Part shown: positions 37,626 to 49,063 of the stretch, piece after piece | Position numbering within the stretch: the first letter of the stretch is position 1 | Layout of the letters: every line of letters begins with the position of its first letter | Origin: Stromatinia cepivora | Taxonomy: Eukaryota > Ascomycota > Leotiomycetes > Helotiales > Sclerotiniaceae | Direction of reading: 5' to 3' | DNA length: 64,000 nucleotides | Assembly (NCBI GenBank): GCA_014898415.1 | Contig: RCTD01000037.1 | Location: 124,001-188,000, forward strand | The notes under the pieces: model-generated | The model's database searches: none | Told to the model about the DNA's origin: nothing | Seen by the model: the letters and a program-made list of their open reading frames with translations, nothing else | Position numbers and translations under genes: made by a program

Positions 37626-38474
37626 TCACTCAATAAATACCCCCTTTTCCTTGTGCCATTCCTCAATACTAAACTCGCCATATCCCTCATACACCTTTTT
37701 CTTTCCCTCGGGCCACCTAACATACTCCGGCTTACTATCCCCCTTCACACAAACCATTTCCTCCGCAACTGGTAGTTCCGTATCAATTGCACTAGCAAAC
37801 GGATGAATTAACTCGGGCCATGATTTATCCCACAGCCAAAGCATGGACGCACATTCAGTGCAAAAATTGCGTTCAGATGTGCATTTTTTAGCAGTGGGTT
37901 TACCGCGATCAGCAATGGCGTTGTATTTTCTAGCCGGGTTAGTTAGTTACGCCCAAAGAGTGAAAGAAGGGAGGAGTACTTGATGTATTCTTTGCCTTTG
38001 GTGATTTGGAGCGTAGAGGCTATACTGCCTAGATTTACACTCCCACCATATCCACCACATTTACGACAGATGGAACATGCGCAGAGTTGGTAGGGAACGG
38101 GTGTTTGCGATTCCAAGGAGAATTCTACGAGGCCGCATTGGCAACTTCCTTTTAGTTTCCTGGGGTGGATATCGGTGTTAGCGGGGTGGGTGGGTTTAGA
38201 AAGGGAGGAGTAATTTTTGATGGGGAAATGTTTACATTGGCATTTTGAGTGGTAGTGTGTTCGATATGTACTAGGTAATTTGATGAATATTTCAGAGTAG
38301 AGTAGAAAAAAACATAATTTTTAATGGATCATTTCGTATTAAGTACCTACTTTTTTGAATCACAGACCCCTCTTTGGAGCTTCGAAGGCTTACGTCATAG
38401 AATCCGGGGTAAAATTCATCGGAACAATAGAAAATCCGCTCCAACAAGAAGTTCATCCAAATTATCGATAACAT
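37626..38474 (-). CDS. GFA (CENP-V/glutathione-dependent formaldehyde-activating-like) zinc protein
   Basis: Two exons are well supported: 38270-37980 and 37929-37626, joined by a 50-nt intron with CTAAC branch sites. They contain the Cys motifs of the GFA fold: KLKGSCQCGLVEF, then CACSICRKCGGYGG, and later SERNFCTECASMLWLW. These cysteines bind two zinc ions in GFA proteins. An extra Cys pair (HYHSKCQCKHFP) lies ahead of the domain. Members are often annotated as S-(hydroxymethyl)glutathione synthase, but few fungal paralogues have been shown to have that activity, so the substrate is unknown. The first exon is tentative: 38474-38347, joined through GTACTT to an acceptor at 38271, keeps the frame and gives 240 residues. 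It places the start only 35 bp from the COX19 start on the other strand, so the true start may differ. Confidence 0.75.
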
Positions 38475-38509
38475 CAGATCATGTTGGAATTAAACATAAA
38501 TCAACAACC

Positions 38510-39131
38510 ATGAGTACATTTGGAAGCCCTGGTGGGCGTATGATCAATAATAAACCTTCGCCGTAAGTTGTTTCCATAATCTTGTAGCTATGAATGTATT
38601 TGAGGAAAGGAATACTAATTTATGGATTGGAATGTAGACCAGAAAGAGGAAGTTTTCCACTGGATCATGATGGTATGATTTACCTTTTTGTCCCAACTAC
38701 GGATTTATGAGTGTGCAAAACGATATAGGATTGGCAGATAAAATGGGATGTGGATAGAGGGAATGGCAAAACGATATACTAATGCGACAATGCGATAACA
38801 GGCGAATGCAAATCGGTTATGCAAAGTTATCTTAATTGTATGAAGAAGGTTCGAGGCATGAATGATCCGGAATGTAGGAATTTGGCAAAATCGTATTTGT
38901 CGTGTCGGATGGATAGGTGGGTTATTGGGTTCCATATACATAACTGGGGCCGATAATTGGGATTGAAGACTAATGATTTGGATGTGCTGCAGGAATCTAA
39001 TGGCGAAGGATGAATTCAAGAATTTAGGATTCGCTGATGAAGGACCAGATTCAAAAGGTGTGGATAAGAAGGATGAAGGGAAGGATGCGGATGCGGATGC
39101 AAATAAACATAAGAACGAGTTAAGATGGTGA
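38510..39131 (+). CDS. COX19: Cytochrome c oxidase assembly protein COX19
   Basis: Cox19 is a small twin CX9C protein of the mitochondrial intermembrane space, involved in copper handling for cytochrome c oxidase assembly. Four exons join in frame: 38510-38562, 38638-38672, 38802-38916 and 38993-39131, giving 113 residues. The start is MSTFGSPGGRM, and PPERGSFPLDHDGEC is a Cox19 signature. The twin motifs are CKSVMQSYLNC and CRNLAKSYLSC, each with nine residues between the cysteines. They are followed by RMDRNLMAKDEFKNLGF and a charged Asp/Lys tail. Introns are 75, 129 and 76 nt with GT/AG ends. The short second exon (35 nt) hides the gene from simple ORF searches. Confidence 0.95.
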
Positions 39132-42100
39132 GGACGGCTGTTAAAGCTATTCAAGGCGAGAGGTGCAAAACAAATGAAGCGCCATGGGCTAGCGAGACGG
39201 GTATATTATATCATTTGTACAGACACAGCATTGGATTGGCGTTTCGGAGCGAAGATAAAGGATGGAAGTCGACTATTAGAATAGTATATCAGGGAGATTT
39301 ATCCTCACACATACAAGGGGTATTATTTCAACTCTAAAGGCATTGTATTCTATATTACAATTGTGCTGGTAGTTTCGGAATTGGCGATACATACCAAATC
39401 TATTGCTGCCTTCAATATCACTTGTATGTTCCTGTGGAAGGGTAATCAACAGGCTCTATGGATTCAATATATGGGTTGCTAGGTCGATCCGTCGACTCAT
39501 CATCCTTTGGTCAGTACCCTGCTACCAATGCGATACTTTCAGATATAAGATTATCGGCAAGTGCAAAAGGCATTGCTCTTGTTGGGGCTCGGCGTTTCAT
39601 AGAGCCAAAAGATAGAAAAGACGTATCCTATCCTTCCATGTGTTAGACACTGGATTTTTGGGCCACTGTCTTTCAAGACTTTCTCTTTTTCGGAGGATTC
39701 TCATTACTTTGCATACAACGTCCTGGAGAGATATGTTTCAGAACCTCTGATTGTCTTTATATTATGAAGGATAGGTTTTAAGAGTAGTTTCTTCGATGTT
39801 TGGTTTATGTTAATATCTTAACGTTCTGAATTTTATTGACAGTTGAGTTGGAACTTGGGAATCGTATTTCAGCATCATGTTCATCAGCCGGACACAAGTG
39901 TTATTTTTCCTGATCTTCTGTTGTATGTGTGCATGCTGCTATCGTAGATTTAGGTTTATGAAGGTGGTAAAATGTTAAGTGGCATGGGAGTTAATGTGCG
40001 ATTGTGAAACGGCTACAACCATAATCCTATTACAAAAGTTCTGTCTTTGGAGAAAGCTGCAGAATGCGTTGCATGATGTGATTCTGGTTGTCCTTAGCCC
40101 AGCTCAGCTCCATCTATCATAATAACAAAAATGAATCAATAATAGCAAGATTAAATCAACGGAATCACCACAGAAATGCCTAGACGTACCTTGACTCCTC
40201 TTATCGTGACAATGGTCTACGAGCATGTCATTATCGGATACGAGCTGTCCCAGATTTGACTCTTGCCTATGCTGGTACCCGGTATCTGTCTACGAACACT
40301 TACCATGCTCGTTACTTATCCTCCGTGACATCCTCAATCATAGGGTCAGCCGCATCATCCACACACAGCTGATTGCTTTTGCCTACGCAAACCAGATTTT
40401 GCAAGAACAAATGTATATACACCCTTATGTTTTATATCAACGCCCTCGACAGCAAAATAGATTTTTCAGCCTTTCTGATTTAGTACTGATCATGGTTACA
40501 ATCAATCGATTTGACAACTCAACAATATCGATGTAGAGCTAATTCTAAGTCATCCTCAATTTTCCCAATTAACCTTGATTTCTATCATGTCCCTCGTGAC
40601 ACTTGTAAGTTTGTTTAAATACGATGTTATACGCATTTTTCCTCTCTATTTCCTGTGCTGAGCCTTCTGCCCTCCGTTCTGTCGCATGACCATGTACAAT
40701 ATTTACAACCTCCCAATGAATTTCTTGGGATTCTTTGAGCTGCTGTGATTTTTTGTATATGTTCTGTCTTTCCATGTCCAACTAGAGATGCGTTGCTCTT
40801 GTCTCATCATATGTATTCTATAAGAGAATAGTAGTATTTTCCGCTAGTCCAGGTATGACTGTGAAACTGCTGATGCTATGTTTGAGTATTGGGATAGATG
40901 GAATTTCTTGTAATTTGGGGCTAAGTCAGGTTAAGAGGTTCATATTTCCCGAGATGTGGCTTTTTATGGAGCTTTGAATGTGCTTTTGTCACCGGGGCTT
41001 GATATTTCTGTCGCCTCTTTTCCTATTTGGTTCTTTGCCATGACGATGGAAGAAATTGTTGGGAATAGGGATAAGTTTAAGGAGTGGGAATATGAGCAAT
41101 AGTTGGTGACTTCAAAACGATCAAATAATGATAGATGCTGGCCATTAAGTTTATACAAATCAAGCTATTCACTCCGGATATGTGTTCATGAACATGTGCC
41201 CACCGTTCAATGTAACCGTCCTAGCAGTGCCGTTATTCTAGAATATATACTTCAGAATCTGAATCCTCTTCAGGTTTAGGAGTTTTTCGAGTATGTACTT
41301 ACGCTTATCTTGCCACCTTGGTACTCTTCAATGACCTGTTGCCATAATTTGTTGTCGCCTGCGCTCACGGTCTCCTTAGGTTGCTTTCGATCAATCGCTG
41401 AATTATAGGAGTACCCAAGGCTAGGTGAGGGGCAAGAGTTATTGTTATGGAATCACAACCACCAGGTGACGAAATTGAGATGAATTAGTGGGCTTGCATT
41501 TACTTAAAGCTTGGAATAAGAACTACGGGAATCGGAGGTTGGTGAGAAGAGGGGATTCGGAGATGGTGATCCATATCTGACTTTTCCCTTTTCGATGTGC
41601 TCAACAAGACTTGGTGGCCTAAGTAAATTTAGAACGCCCCCATATTATTGATTGCTCAGTTAGATCCCTTTGGTAGACATCCTCGGTAAGTATCCTTCTC
41701 AACTTCAACATCCTTTCAGTTCATGTTTGGGAAGAGCAATGATGCCAAGACATATAAAGGTCACAATCTCTTTGAATTGGAGGTTTCATACTGCTGCTTG
41801 CTGTAGGTTTGCTGCCTACGCAAGTAAAACTAGACTCATATTGTATATGATAGGACAAGATTAACATGCAACAATAGAGACAAAGTCTTCCACTTCTGAG
41901 TGTTATCAACTAGATACTTATGTCTCTTTTAAACAAAACCATCAACCATATCCATAAAGTTTCGTTTCTTCTCAAGTACCAATGTCAATTTGGGAATATA
42001 TGTGCTGTGAATGATAATAAAATTAATTCTTAATGATGATTCTTGCCCACTAAGCAACTCCTCGAAGTGGTTAGACCACCAAGATCAGGGGTTCTCACAA

Positions 42101-42287
42101 TAGCCTGATAATAACAGCAGGAACTTCAACTTTGATATTTGTTTCCCTCAACAACCCCAATTCAGAATCTGTAAGTAATTTTTTCCAAGATGTCAGACAT
42201 CTGAAATACTATTAAGGGGTGAAATTACTAACAAGTGTATATCATAAGCTCGGACCAAGAAACCATTCTGCACGGGCCTCTCTCAAC
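39132..42287. other. Intergenic region, no supported gene
   Basis: The start of the stretch is COX19 3' sequence. The best open frame (39458-39646, MDSIYGLLGRSVDSSSFGQY) has protein-like composition but no splice or domain support. The rest shows only scattered short frames. The last 150 bp are the likely NPR3 leader. Confidence 0.4.
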
Positions 42288-44573
42288 ATGGCTTCTCCAA
42301 GACAAAGATCTCATGGCAAACAATCCAAACAATCCAAACCAAATAAGACTCAACCTACACATTCATATAACCTTGAGGGAAGAATCTTCAGTATGGATAA
42401 ATCAGAACCATTTATTGACTCTGGCTTGATTGCTGTTTCTCTTGTCATAAAATCGCAAACTGGACCACACTTTGTTTTTCACTATCCTCCTCGACCATCC
42501 TTCGCTCCACCCACACGCAATTACAGATATGGTACGGAAACTGATCAAAGCGAGCTTGAAGAACACGCAGGTAGCGACGAAGATGATAGCGATGACTTCT
42601 CAGATCTAGAAGATGACTCAATTGCTTCGAAGCTTGGAAAATTGAATTTGGGCGGCAAAAAGGTGAACAGTGGAAACTGCAGTAGATCGCGTCACGTGGA
42701 GATCGAAGGCGACGATCACCTTGAAGGCAAAGATGGCGAGCAAATCGTTCCTTGGGAACAATTTGGCGAATTTCCTACCGTCGATCTTGCTAGTATTCTA
42801 ACCCCACCACGCGCATACCATAAGAAGAAGTTTGAGTTGTCAATTGACAACCTCTACTTCGTCTCCTATCCCTTGCACATCCGCGAGGATGGATTCTGGA
42901 AGAAGCCGAGAAAGCCAAAGAAGGGTAAAGAGGTAGCAAGGGATGGAGATGAATTAAAGGGTGGTCCGGCGGCTAGCAGCGCTCAGGCAAAAAAAGATAG
43001 TGGCTCGGATGACGGTGACGATCGTGGAGAAATGACAATGTTTAACGTTGTTTTTGTTGTCAGCTTGCCTAGGCACGAACAAGATGAGAGAATTGAGGAA
43101 CTATATGAGCATGTTATCAAGACTTTCAACAAGGCTCTCAACCATGCTCAAGCTCAGAGTAATTATGTTTGGAAGGAATCTGAGACCATTTTAGGTATGA
43201 AGGAGAGAGCCCGCGAAGATAGTAAGTACTCCTTACACATGAATCCACCACATAATCTAATTTGTTGAATAGAACGCCCAATGAGTCAACTATGGAGCCA
43301 AATCTTAATCAAATCTACTTTGGCAGACGCGATGCGCGACGTTTACAATGCTGTTGTCAACAATACCATCACCACCGTTTGCCTCGACACCAAACCTCCC
43401 ATCGATCTCTCCCTACATATCCCAATTCCAACATTTTTGATGAGCTTCCCGAATCCTAATGAAAGAGCTAAACCTGGTGTATTACTTTCCAGTGCCAACC
43501 CTCTTGTCGATGAGGAAGGTAATCCAGACCCCACGCAGCTTGATAAGCACTTTGCTCTTCTACTTCTTCAGGATGAGGTAGATGTCATCGCGGAGATAAC
43601 ATCTGAAGATACCGAGCTTTCTGCTCCTTTGATTCAATTTATTAAATGGGCCAAACCTACTTTGTCTTTCCACCAAGTCGCTCAAGCCAACAATGTTGGT
43701 CTCGACGAAGTTATTACTCTCGCACAACATTTGATCTATTGGCGCAAAGCAATCGCTATTCCTCCTATTCATGCTCGCGACATGTTTATTGTTTCTCCTA
43801 ATTGCGACATGCACAAGTTAGTTCCAGCAAGTCAACAGTGGAAAAAAACATTTCCTTTTGCTCCCTCTTTACAAAGCTTCCTCGCACAAATATCTTATGC
43901 TCCACGCGCTTACAAGACTTTCGTACCTTCCAAGAGTCATCGTGAGAAGTATATGGAAATGCTCGCATGGCTTATTCGTGGAGGCTGGGTTACTCATCTG
44001 CGAACTTTCTGTTGGATCTGGGTCTGGCCTGAGATAATCTACGAGGTCGACTACCAATTGAAAGCAGAAGCTATAGAGAGAACAAAGAACCCATCTCTTC
44101 AAACAGCACCTGGATCCCCTGAAGAAGCTAACGATGTTGAAAATGCGACACTAGCTCTCGACCCAACAGCCCCACTCACCACCGAACAAGCGGCCGAAGC
44201 TGCACGCCTTGAGAGACTCGCCGCTAAGACAGTCGCAGAAGCTAAGGCAGCCGAAGATGAATTTGAAAATATGCCCGTCCCAGACGCTACTGAACATCCT
44301 TCTATGAACCATGCAGAACACTTGAGAAACATGTCTTCCTATATCATTGTCGATCCCCACAAAGCTAGTCACGTCGAGACAATGTACATCGCAGCCATTG
44401 GCAAGCGCTGGATTGATCCCAAGGCAAAAGCATTATGGCCAAAGTTCGTAAAGTATTTCAATGGAACAACCGCTTTGGAGGATATTTGGGCTAAGGAAGG
44501 AATGAAGCGTAAGGAGACATGGAATGTTCTATTGGCTTATCAGGAGCAGCTTCTAGTGATGAAGCATTGGTAG
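42288..44573 (+). CDS. NPR3: Nitrogen permease regulator 3 (NPR3), SEACIT/GATOR1 subunit
   Basis: Npr3 with Npr2 and Iml1 forms the SEACIT (GATOR1) complex, which restrains TORC1 on amino-acid or nitrogen shortage at the vacuole. Two exons, 42288-43221 and 43273-44573, join across a 51-nt intron and give 744 residues. The N-terminal longin-type domain has the family signature LIAVSLVIKSQTGPHFVFHYPP, later continuing as DNLYFVSYPLHIRED and MTMFNVVFVVSLPRHEQDER. An acidic insert (HAGSDEDDSDDFSDLEDD) sits between. The second half carries LSFHQVAQANNVGLDEVIT and the C-terminal winged-helix portion ending ETWNVLLAYQEQLLVMKHW. The frame is open upstream of the chosen ATG back to 42219, and ATG 42393 (MDKSEPFIDSG) is another plausible start. 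Confidence 0.95.
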
Positions 44574-47560
44574 ATGTTTTTGATTTGCATTTTCTTTTCT
44601 ATTTTACTGAGATGATCTTTATGAGGAAATGAAAGGATGGGCGTTATTATGATGATTTACGATGATATTAAGGATGATGCGGCGTTCTATGGGCCTAGGA
44701 AAGGATACGATGATACCATGGCTTTAGTGGATATTTTCATGATGTGATACCTTCCATATGATTATGCCTAAGCATTATTCAAGTTATTTACTTTCATCTG
44801 ACCTTACGTGTTAACTAATGCTTCACTGAATTATATGGTACAAATATATGCAGAGCAATAACAACAAGCTATATGTACACCGTTACAGAAAAGAGTAAAG
44901 CTTGGCCTATCTCATCTAAGTGGATGCGATGGTATTAAAGAAAAGCAACACTGCTCCAAATTATGACAACAATCGATATATTCAGCCTCCAATTAAGATA
45001 AAACGAGCGTACATGCAAGCAACCAAATGAACTTAAGATCCAGAATATCAAATTGATTAGAGGGGCGAGCGCTAGACTTACCAATGGGATTTCCGGTCAC
45101 TCCCAAAGCTTTTTTCTGCGCACATGCCTCATCTCTTTCTGCAAATGCGAGCTTTTCACGAAAAATTGTTGTGGTGGGACTTGATGGATTTTTATGCTTG
45201 GAGATCTTGAGAATCTTTCTTGGGAGGTTATTGTATTCACTATTGTATGCCAGCAATACGGATACCCCGCTTCCCTTCAGGATTAAAGTTACTGAGTCTT
45301 GCAGTGATGAAAGATAAATGTATTTGAAGTCATGTTGGCTGAACGAGGGGATGTCCATAACCTTGACATTTACTCCTATCATGAGTAAAAGGGGGTGAGT
45401 TTGATGGGTCGTTTTGCTCGGCTAATATGGATTGTTATGTTCGGATCAGAACACACCGATAAGTTCTCGGGGGATGAGGGGGTTAGCTCAATTTATTTTG
45501 GTGAGATGGCGGTGATAATGATGAGATGATATATTACTTGTCTTAGACCGGATAAATGCTGGCATATTGCAGTTGTATCGGATTGCTTGCGTGATTTCTA
45601 GCTTACTGGTCAAGATTTGGCATAATTGTGCCTCATTTTGTGTTGAGATGTTTGTTCACTGCTCTGTTTGGAATCTATCTTTGAAGGGGGACTTTCATTT
45701 ATATGTTGAAGTAAACTTTCTTATTGAACCAAAGTCGAAGGGGATTTGCTTGAACAGTGGTTAAATTCTTCAAATCAAGTGTCAGTGTCTGTATGAAATC
45801 AGCACCTCAATATAACCCGAGCCATCTCTTATTAAAACATACGCACACACTTTTTATTACCTTAGTCTTTCTCATTCTCAGATTCACCGAATCCTCCTGG
45901 TTCTCTTCAAGGCTGCTCTTTATTATAGATGTTCCTTTCTCATCTTGAGGCTCTAGGAAGATGCCACGGTCAACACCAGCAGGATTGCGGGTCAAGTAGA
46001 CAAAATAAGTTCACAGGTTTGGAAAGGGAAAGGTTTTGGAATTGAGAACTATGGATATGTATTTGCGCACGAATGAATTTGTCTAATAGGTTAACTATAT
46101 CCTTCTTTCGAGAGCTGATATGTTGCATAAGTGAGTTGAAGGGATAGTGAGGTTGGTATGTACGAGGGAAGTGACAGTAGTGAGTGATATCACTGCCCGT
46201 TGTTGAAAAATCAAATCTTTAGACGACATAAGTCACAAGGATATTGATATTCTCCAAGTGTGAAATAGAGGAGAACTATTTCCACCTCAATCCCGATCGG
46301 AGATCCATTTCTACCGCGGTTTCTTGTAGATATCATCAAATCCGCCGCCTGTACCGCGTATCTCCTAATTAACGTCCCTATATCTGCCAAATTGTACATT
46401 CTACAGCTTCTGTTTCTATCCGGAGGTTACTTAGATGGCTATTATGTAACTTCACTTGGGTATTCACTGCTGACGGTAGACCAATCTCCTCAAATCCTAC
46501 ATATATAATCTTACTAGAAGATATACTAGACTAACTTTCTCAATTCACCTATTCTCCGGAGATTGTGCCTTGCATACCCCGCATCAAAAGATCACCTGCT
46601 AGATAGCTTGGCTTATTCACCAAGCCCCCACACTTCTAACTATCGATGGATTGTATCGTTTTGCTATTGTATATTTATACCCCTTGAGTTCTTTTTATAG
46701 GGGATAGCGAGGGAGTTGTGTGCGGGCTATAGCTAATCAACCCAAGGGCCAGGTTTTGGCAGAGACGTAGGAGGGAGGAAAAGGAGGGGCTTGGTGGATG
46801 GGGTGGACAGTCTCGGGGGGGGTGCATGGGGTTCGTAGCATTCATCCGAAGTTACATTACTTTTATTAATGTTGTTGTACTTGAATGAAAAGTTATATAT
46901 ATAGTCAGTTCTAAAGGTTTCAATAGATATAAAGTCAAAAATAGTTAAATGGCAATGAAAAAAAGTACTCACGGAGAAACTATCCTGCTCCTCAAAATTG
47001 TTAGGATAGTGAATAGCTTAGAAAAGAGCCTTTTTGTGAAGAGACGATGGAGGAATTCATCCACTTGCATGGTTTCAGAAGCGTGTTTTTATTCCTCAGA
47101 TCATGAAAGGTAGCATCGCAAGAGCTTCGTGATATTTCCTGCGTGTTGTTGGGAATTCTTTCAAAGGTGCCGTTTGATTCGTCTCCTGGCAAGATGAAAA
47201 GGCATTTTTGTCTTTATGGCGCAGCTGTGCTCTTTCTTTAGTCTCTATGATACAATAGTACAGCCGCTTTAAGGTAAACCTAGAAAGTTGTCTTATATTG
47301 AATAAATATATATATATTGGTACTGTTTTGTTTATTCAATGTGGCTCGCTAAAGATTTGCCTAGCTTCGCCACTTTGGCATATATATATTGATCCCTTCC
47401 TTCAAAAATCTCATCATTTCATTATCTTCGCATGGTGCATAAACTACCAATAAAAATCATATCGGCTTTTACTTCAACAACTAAGGATTTCAAACAGTCA
47501 TCCTGATCATTAGCCCTAAGCCTCATATCATGGCTAATGTTCTCAAATTTGACCTTTTTT
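44574..47560. other. Intergenic region with one weak candidate gene
   Basis: Apart from the candidate at 44993-45382 (minus), nothing could be supported. The minus frame at 46733-46972 is low-complexity and AT-rich. TATATATA runs occur near 47305 and 47383. Confidence 0.4.
44993..45382 (-). CDS. Hypothetical protein (weak candidate, probably spliced)
   Basis: The open frame starts at ATG 45382 (MIGVNVKVMDIPSFSQHDF) and reads as a plausible soluble protein to ACAQKKALGVTGNPIG. A consensus GTAAGT donor follows at about 45082, so the rest of the frame is probably intron. An acceptor near 44951 could add a short last exon beyond this interval. No domain was recognised. Chance or an antisense shadow cannot be excluded. 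Confidence 0.3.
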   Translation of the reverse strand: MIGVNVKVMDIPSFSQHDFKYIYLSSLQDSVTLILKGSGVSVLLAYNSEYNNLPRKILKISKHKNPSSPTTTIFREKLAFAERDEACAQKKALGVTGNPIGKSSARPSNQFDILDLKFIWLLACTLVLS

Positions 47561-49063
47561 ATGGGTTTTTATTTGTATTTTTTTTTTCTACTTCTGGGTA
47601 CAAATGCACAATCCAGCGCTTGCTGGCATAAAGACTCATCTCAAGAGCCTGTAGTTGGGTTCTCTATCGGCCTTACTCATGGGTGAGTTACTTCAGCTGC
47701 TGAACGCCTGTGATCACTGGAAGCTAATGACGTTTAGTGCCTCTGTAATCATATTTCCAAACGGAACTATCCTCGACGTCGCGTACATTGAAGCAGCTCC
47801 TGAATATCGAGCATGGATAATCGAAAATCTTCGAGGCGTTGTTGGGGATCAAACTTCCGCGGTGGATATATCCTCCTCATCTTCTTAATCCTCCAAAGAG
47901 CGAAGAAGGTTCACCCGGTTTCTTTCAAAGACTTACTTCATCTGTGGAAGTGCTGAAAGATTTCTTCAAAACTAAACAATCATCTAATGCTTTAGCTGTC
48001 GAAGTTCCAAATCCTACTGTAGTATCAATGCATCCGGAACAACCAGGTTTGCAGCTTCTCCTTGGCACACTAAAGGCAGACACCGAAAGGATCTTGAGAC
48101 AACCGATAGTTAATGTTACCTTAACCTTCCTAAGATTTCTCTAGTTTCTAGGACAAGAGTCTATTGTTCCTGCAATGAACAACCTATCACTCAATATAAT
48201 TACATGTCCCGATACGGAGAACTCTGCTAGTGCCGCAGCAATCGCCCATCGTCATTCTCAGTCCCACTCTACTCCCACCAAAATGTTCGAGATATGGCGA
48301 CATACTGGCTTTGATCAACAATCAAATCAAACCTCATTCTCAAATTGCATATTTGGTCCTAAAGGGGTAGAAAATGTCCTTAGTATCGAGTATACTGGGG
48401 AAATTTTCACTCTTACAGCGTTCACAATATACGTCGATGAGACTACGGATATTAGGGAAACAGAATACTTTATAGCACTCAAGGAACCATCATCGGGATC
48501 ATTTGCCAACCAGGACAAAAGTCAAACTGCAGCTGATGAATCATTTTGGGAGGATATCAAAGCCAAACTTCGACCTCAGTTATTGAAAGGCCGAACAATA
48601 TCTGGCCGTACCGCCCGTCTACTTCTTAGCGGATCCGGCGCAAATGATCCCACACTTCTCAATATTCTCCAATCTTCTCCAATCTTCTCTCGGCAAACTT
48701 ATACCTTCAATGGCTCAACCGCGCGGTATACGTATCTCATTTACTGAAGGGGAGGAAAAAGCTTATCATGATAAACTTGTCAGGGAAAGAAATGCATTTA
48801 TATGTATTCTTCGTGACTATGGATGGGAATACGCATCTTTGAATTACGAAAGAGTTTTACATGGGCTGTTGAATCAAACGAAGGATTATGTGGATATTGA
48901 TGGAAGGTTTGCGGCGGCGAGAGGTGCGGCTTTGCTTGCTTTTGAGAATAGAGCTGTGAGTTGTGAGGAGAGAGTTCGGAGTGTGCGCTTGGGGATGAGG
49001 TTTGATGATGGGTTTATGTATGTTACGCCGGAAGTGTGGGATGATTTGCATTGGGGGTTTTGA
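47561..49063 (+). pseudogene. Probably damaged gene: signal peptide plus actin/Hsp70-like fungal protein
   Basis: ATG 47561 opens a clear signal peptide (MGFYLYFFFLLLGTNAQS). Across a 55-nt intron (47683-47737) it continues into VVGFSIGLTHG/ASVIIFPNG, which resembles the first strand pair of the actin/Hsp70 ATPase fold (GIDFGT..S..). The following text (DVAYIEAAPEYRAWIIENL) also recalls a large group of fungal hypothetical proteins of this type. The frame then breaks in a TCC/TCT repeat near 47878, has TAG at 48142-48144 followed in frame by FLGQESIVPAMNNLSLN, and shifts again near 48690 into a last segment with DIDGRFAAARGAALLAFENR, like the family's C-terminal AARGAA motif. Very short introns (36-43 nt) could remove two of the lesions, so this may be an intact gene I failed to splice. 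Confidence 0.5.
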
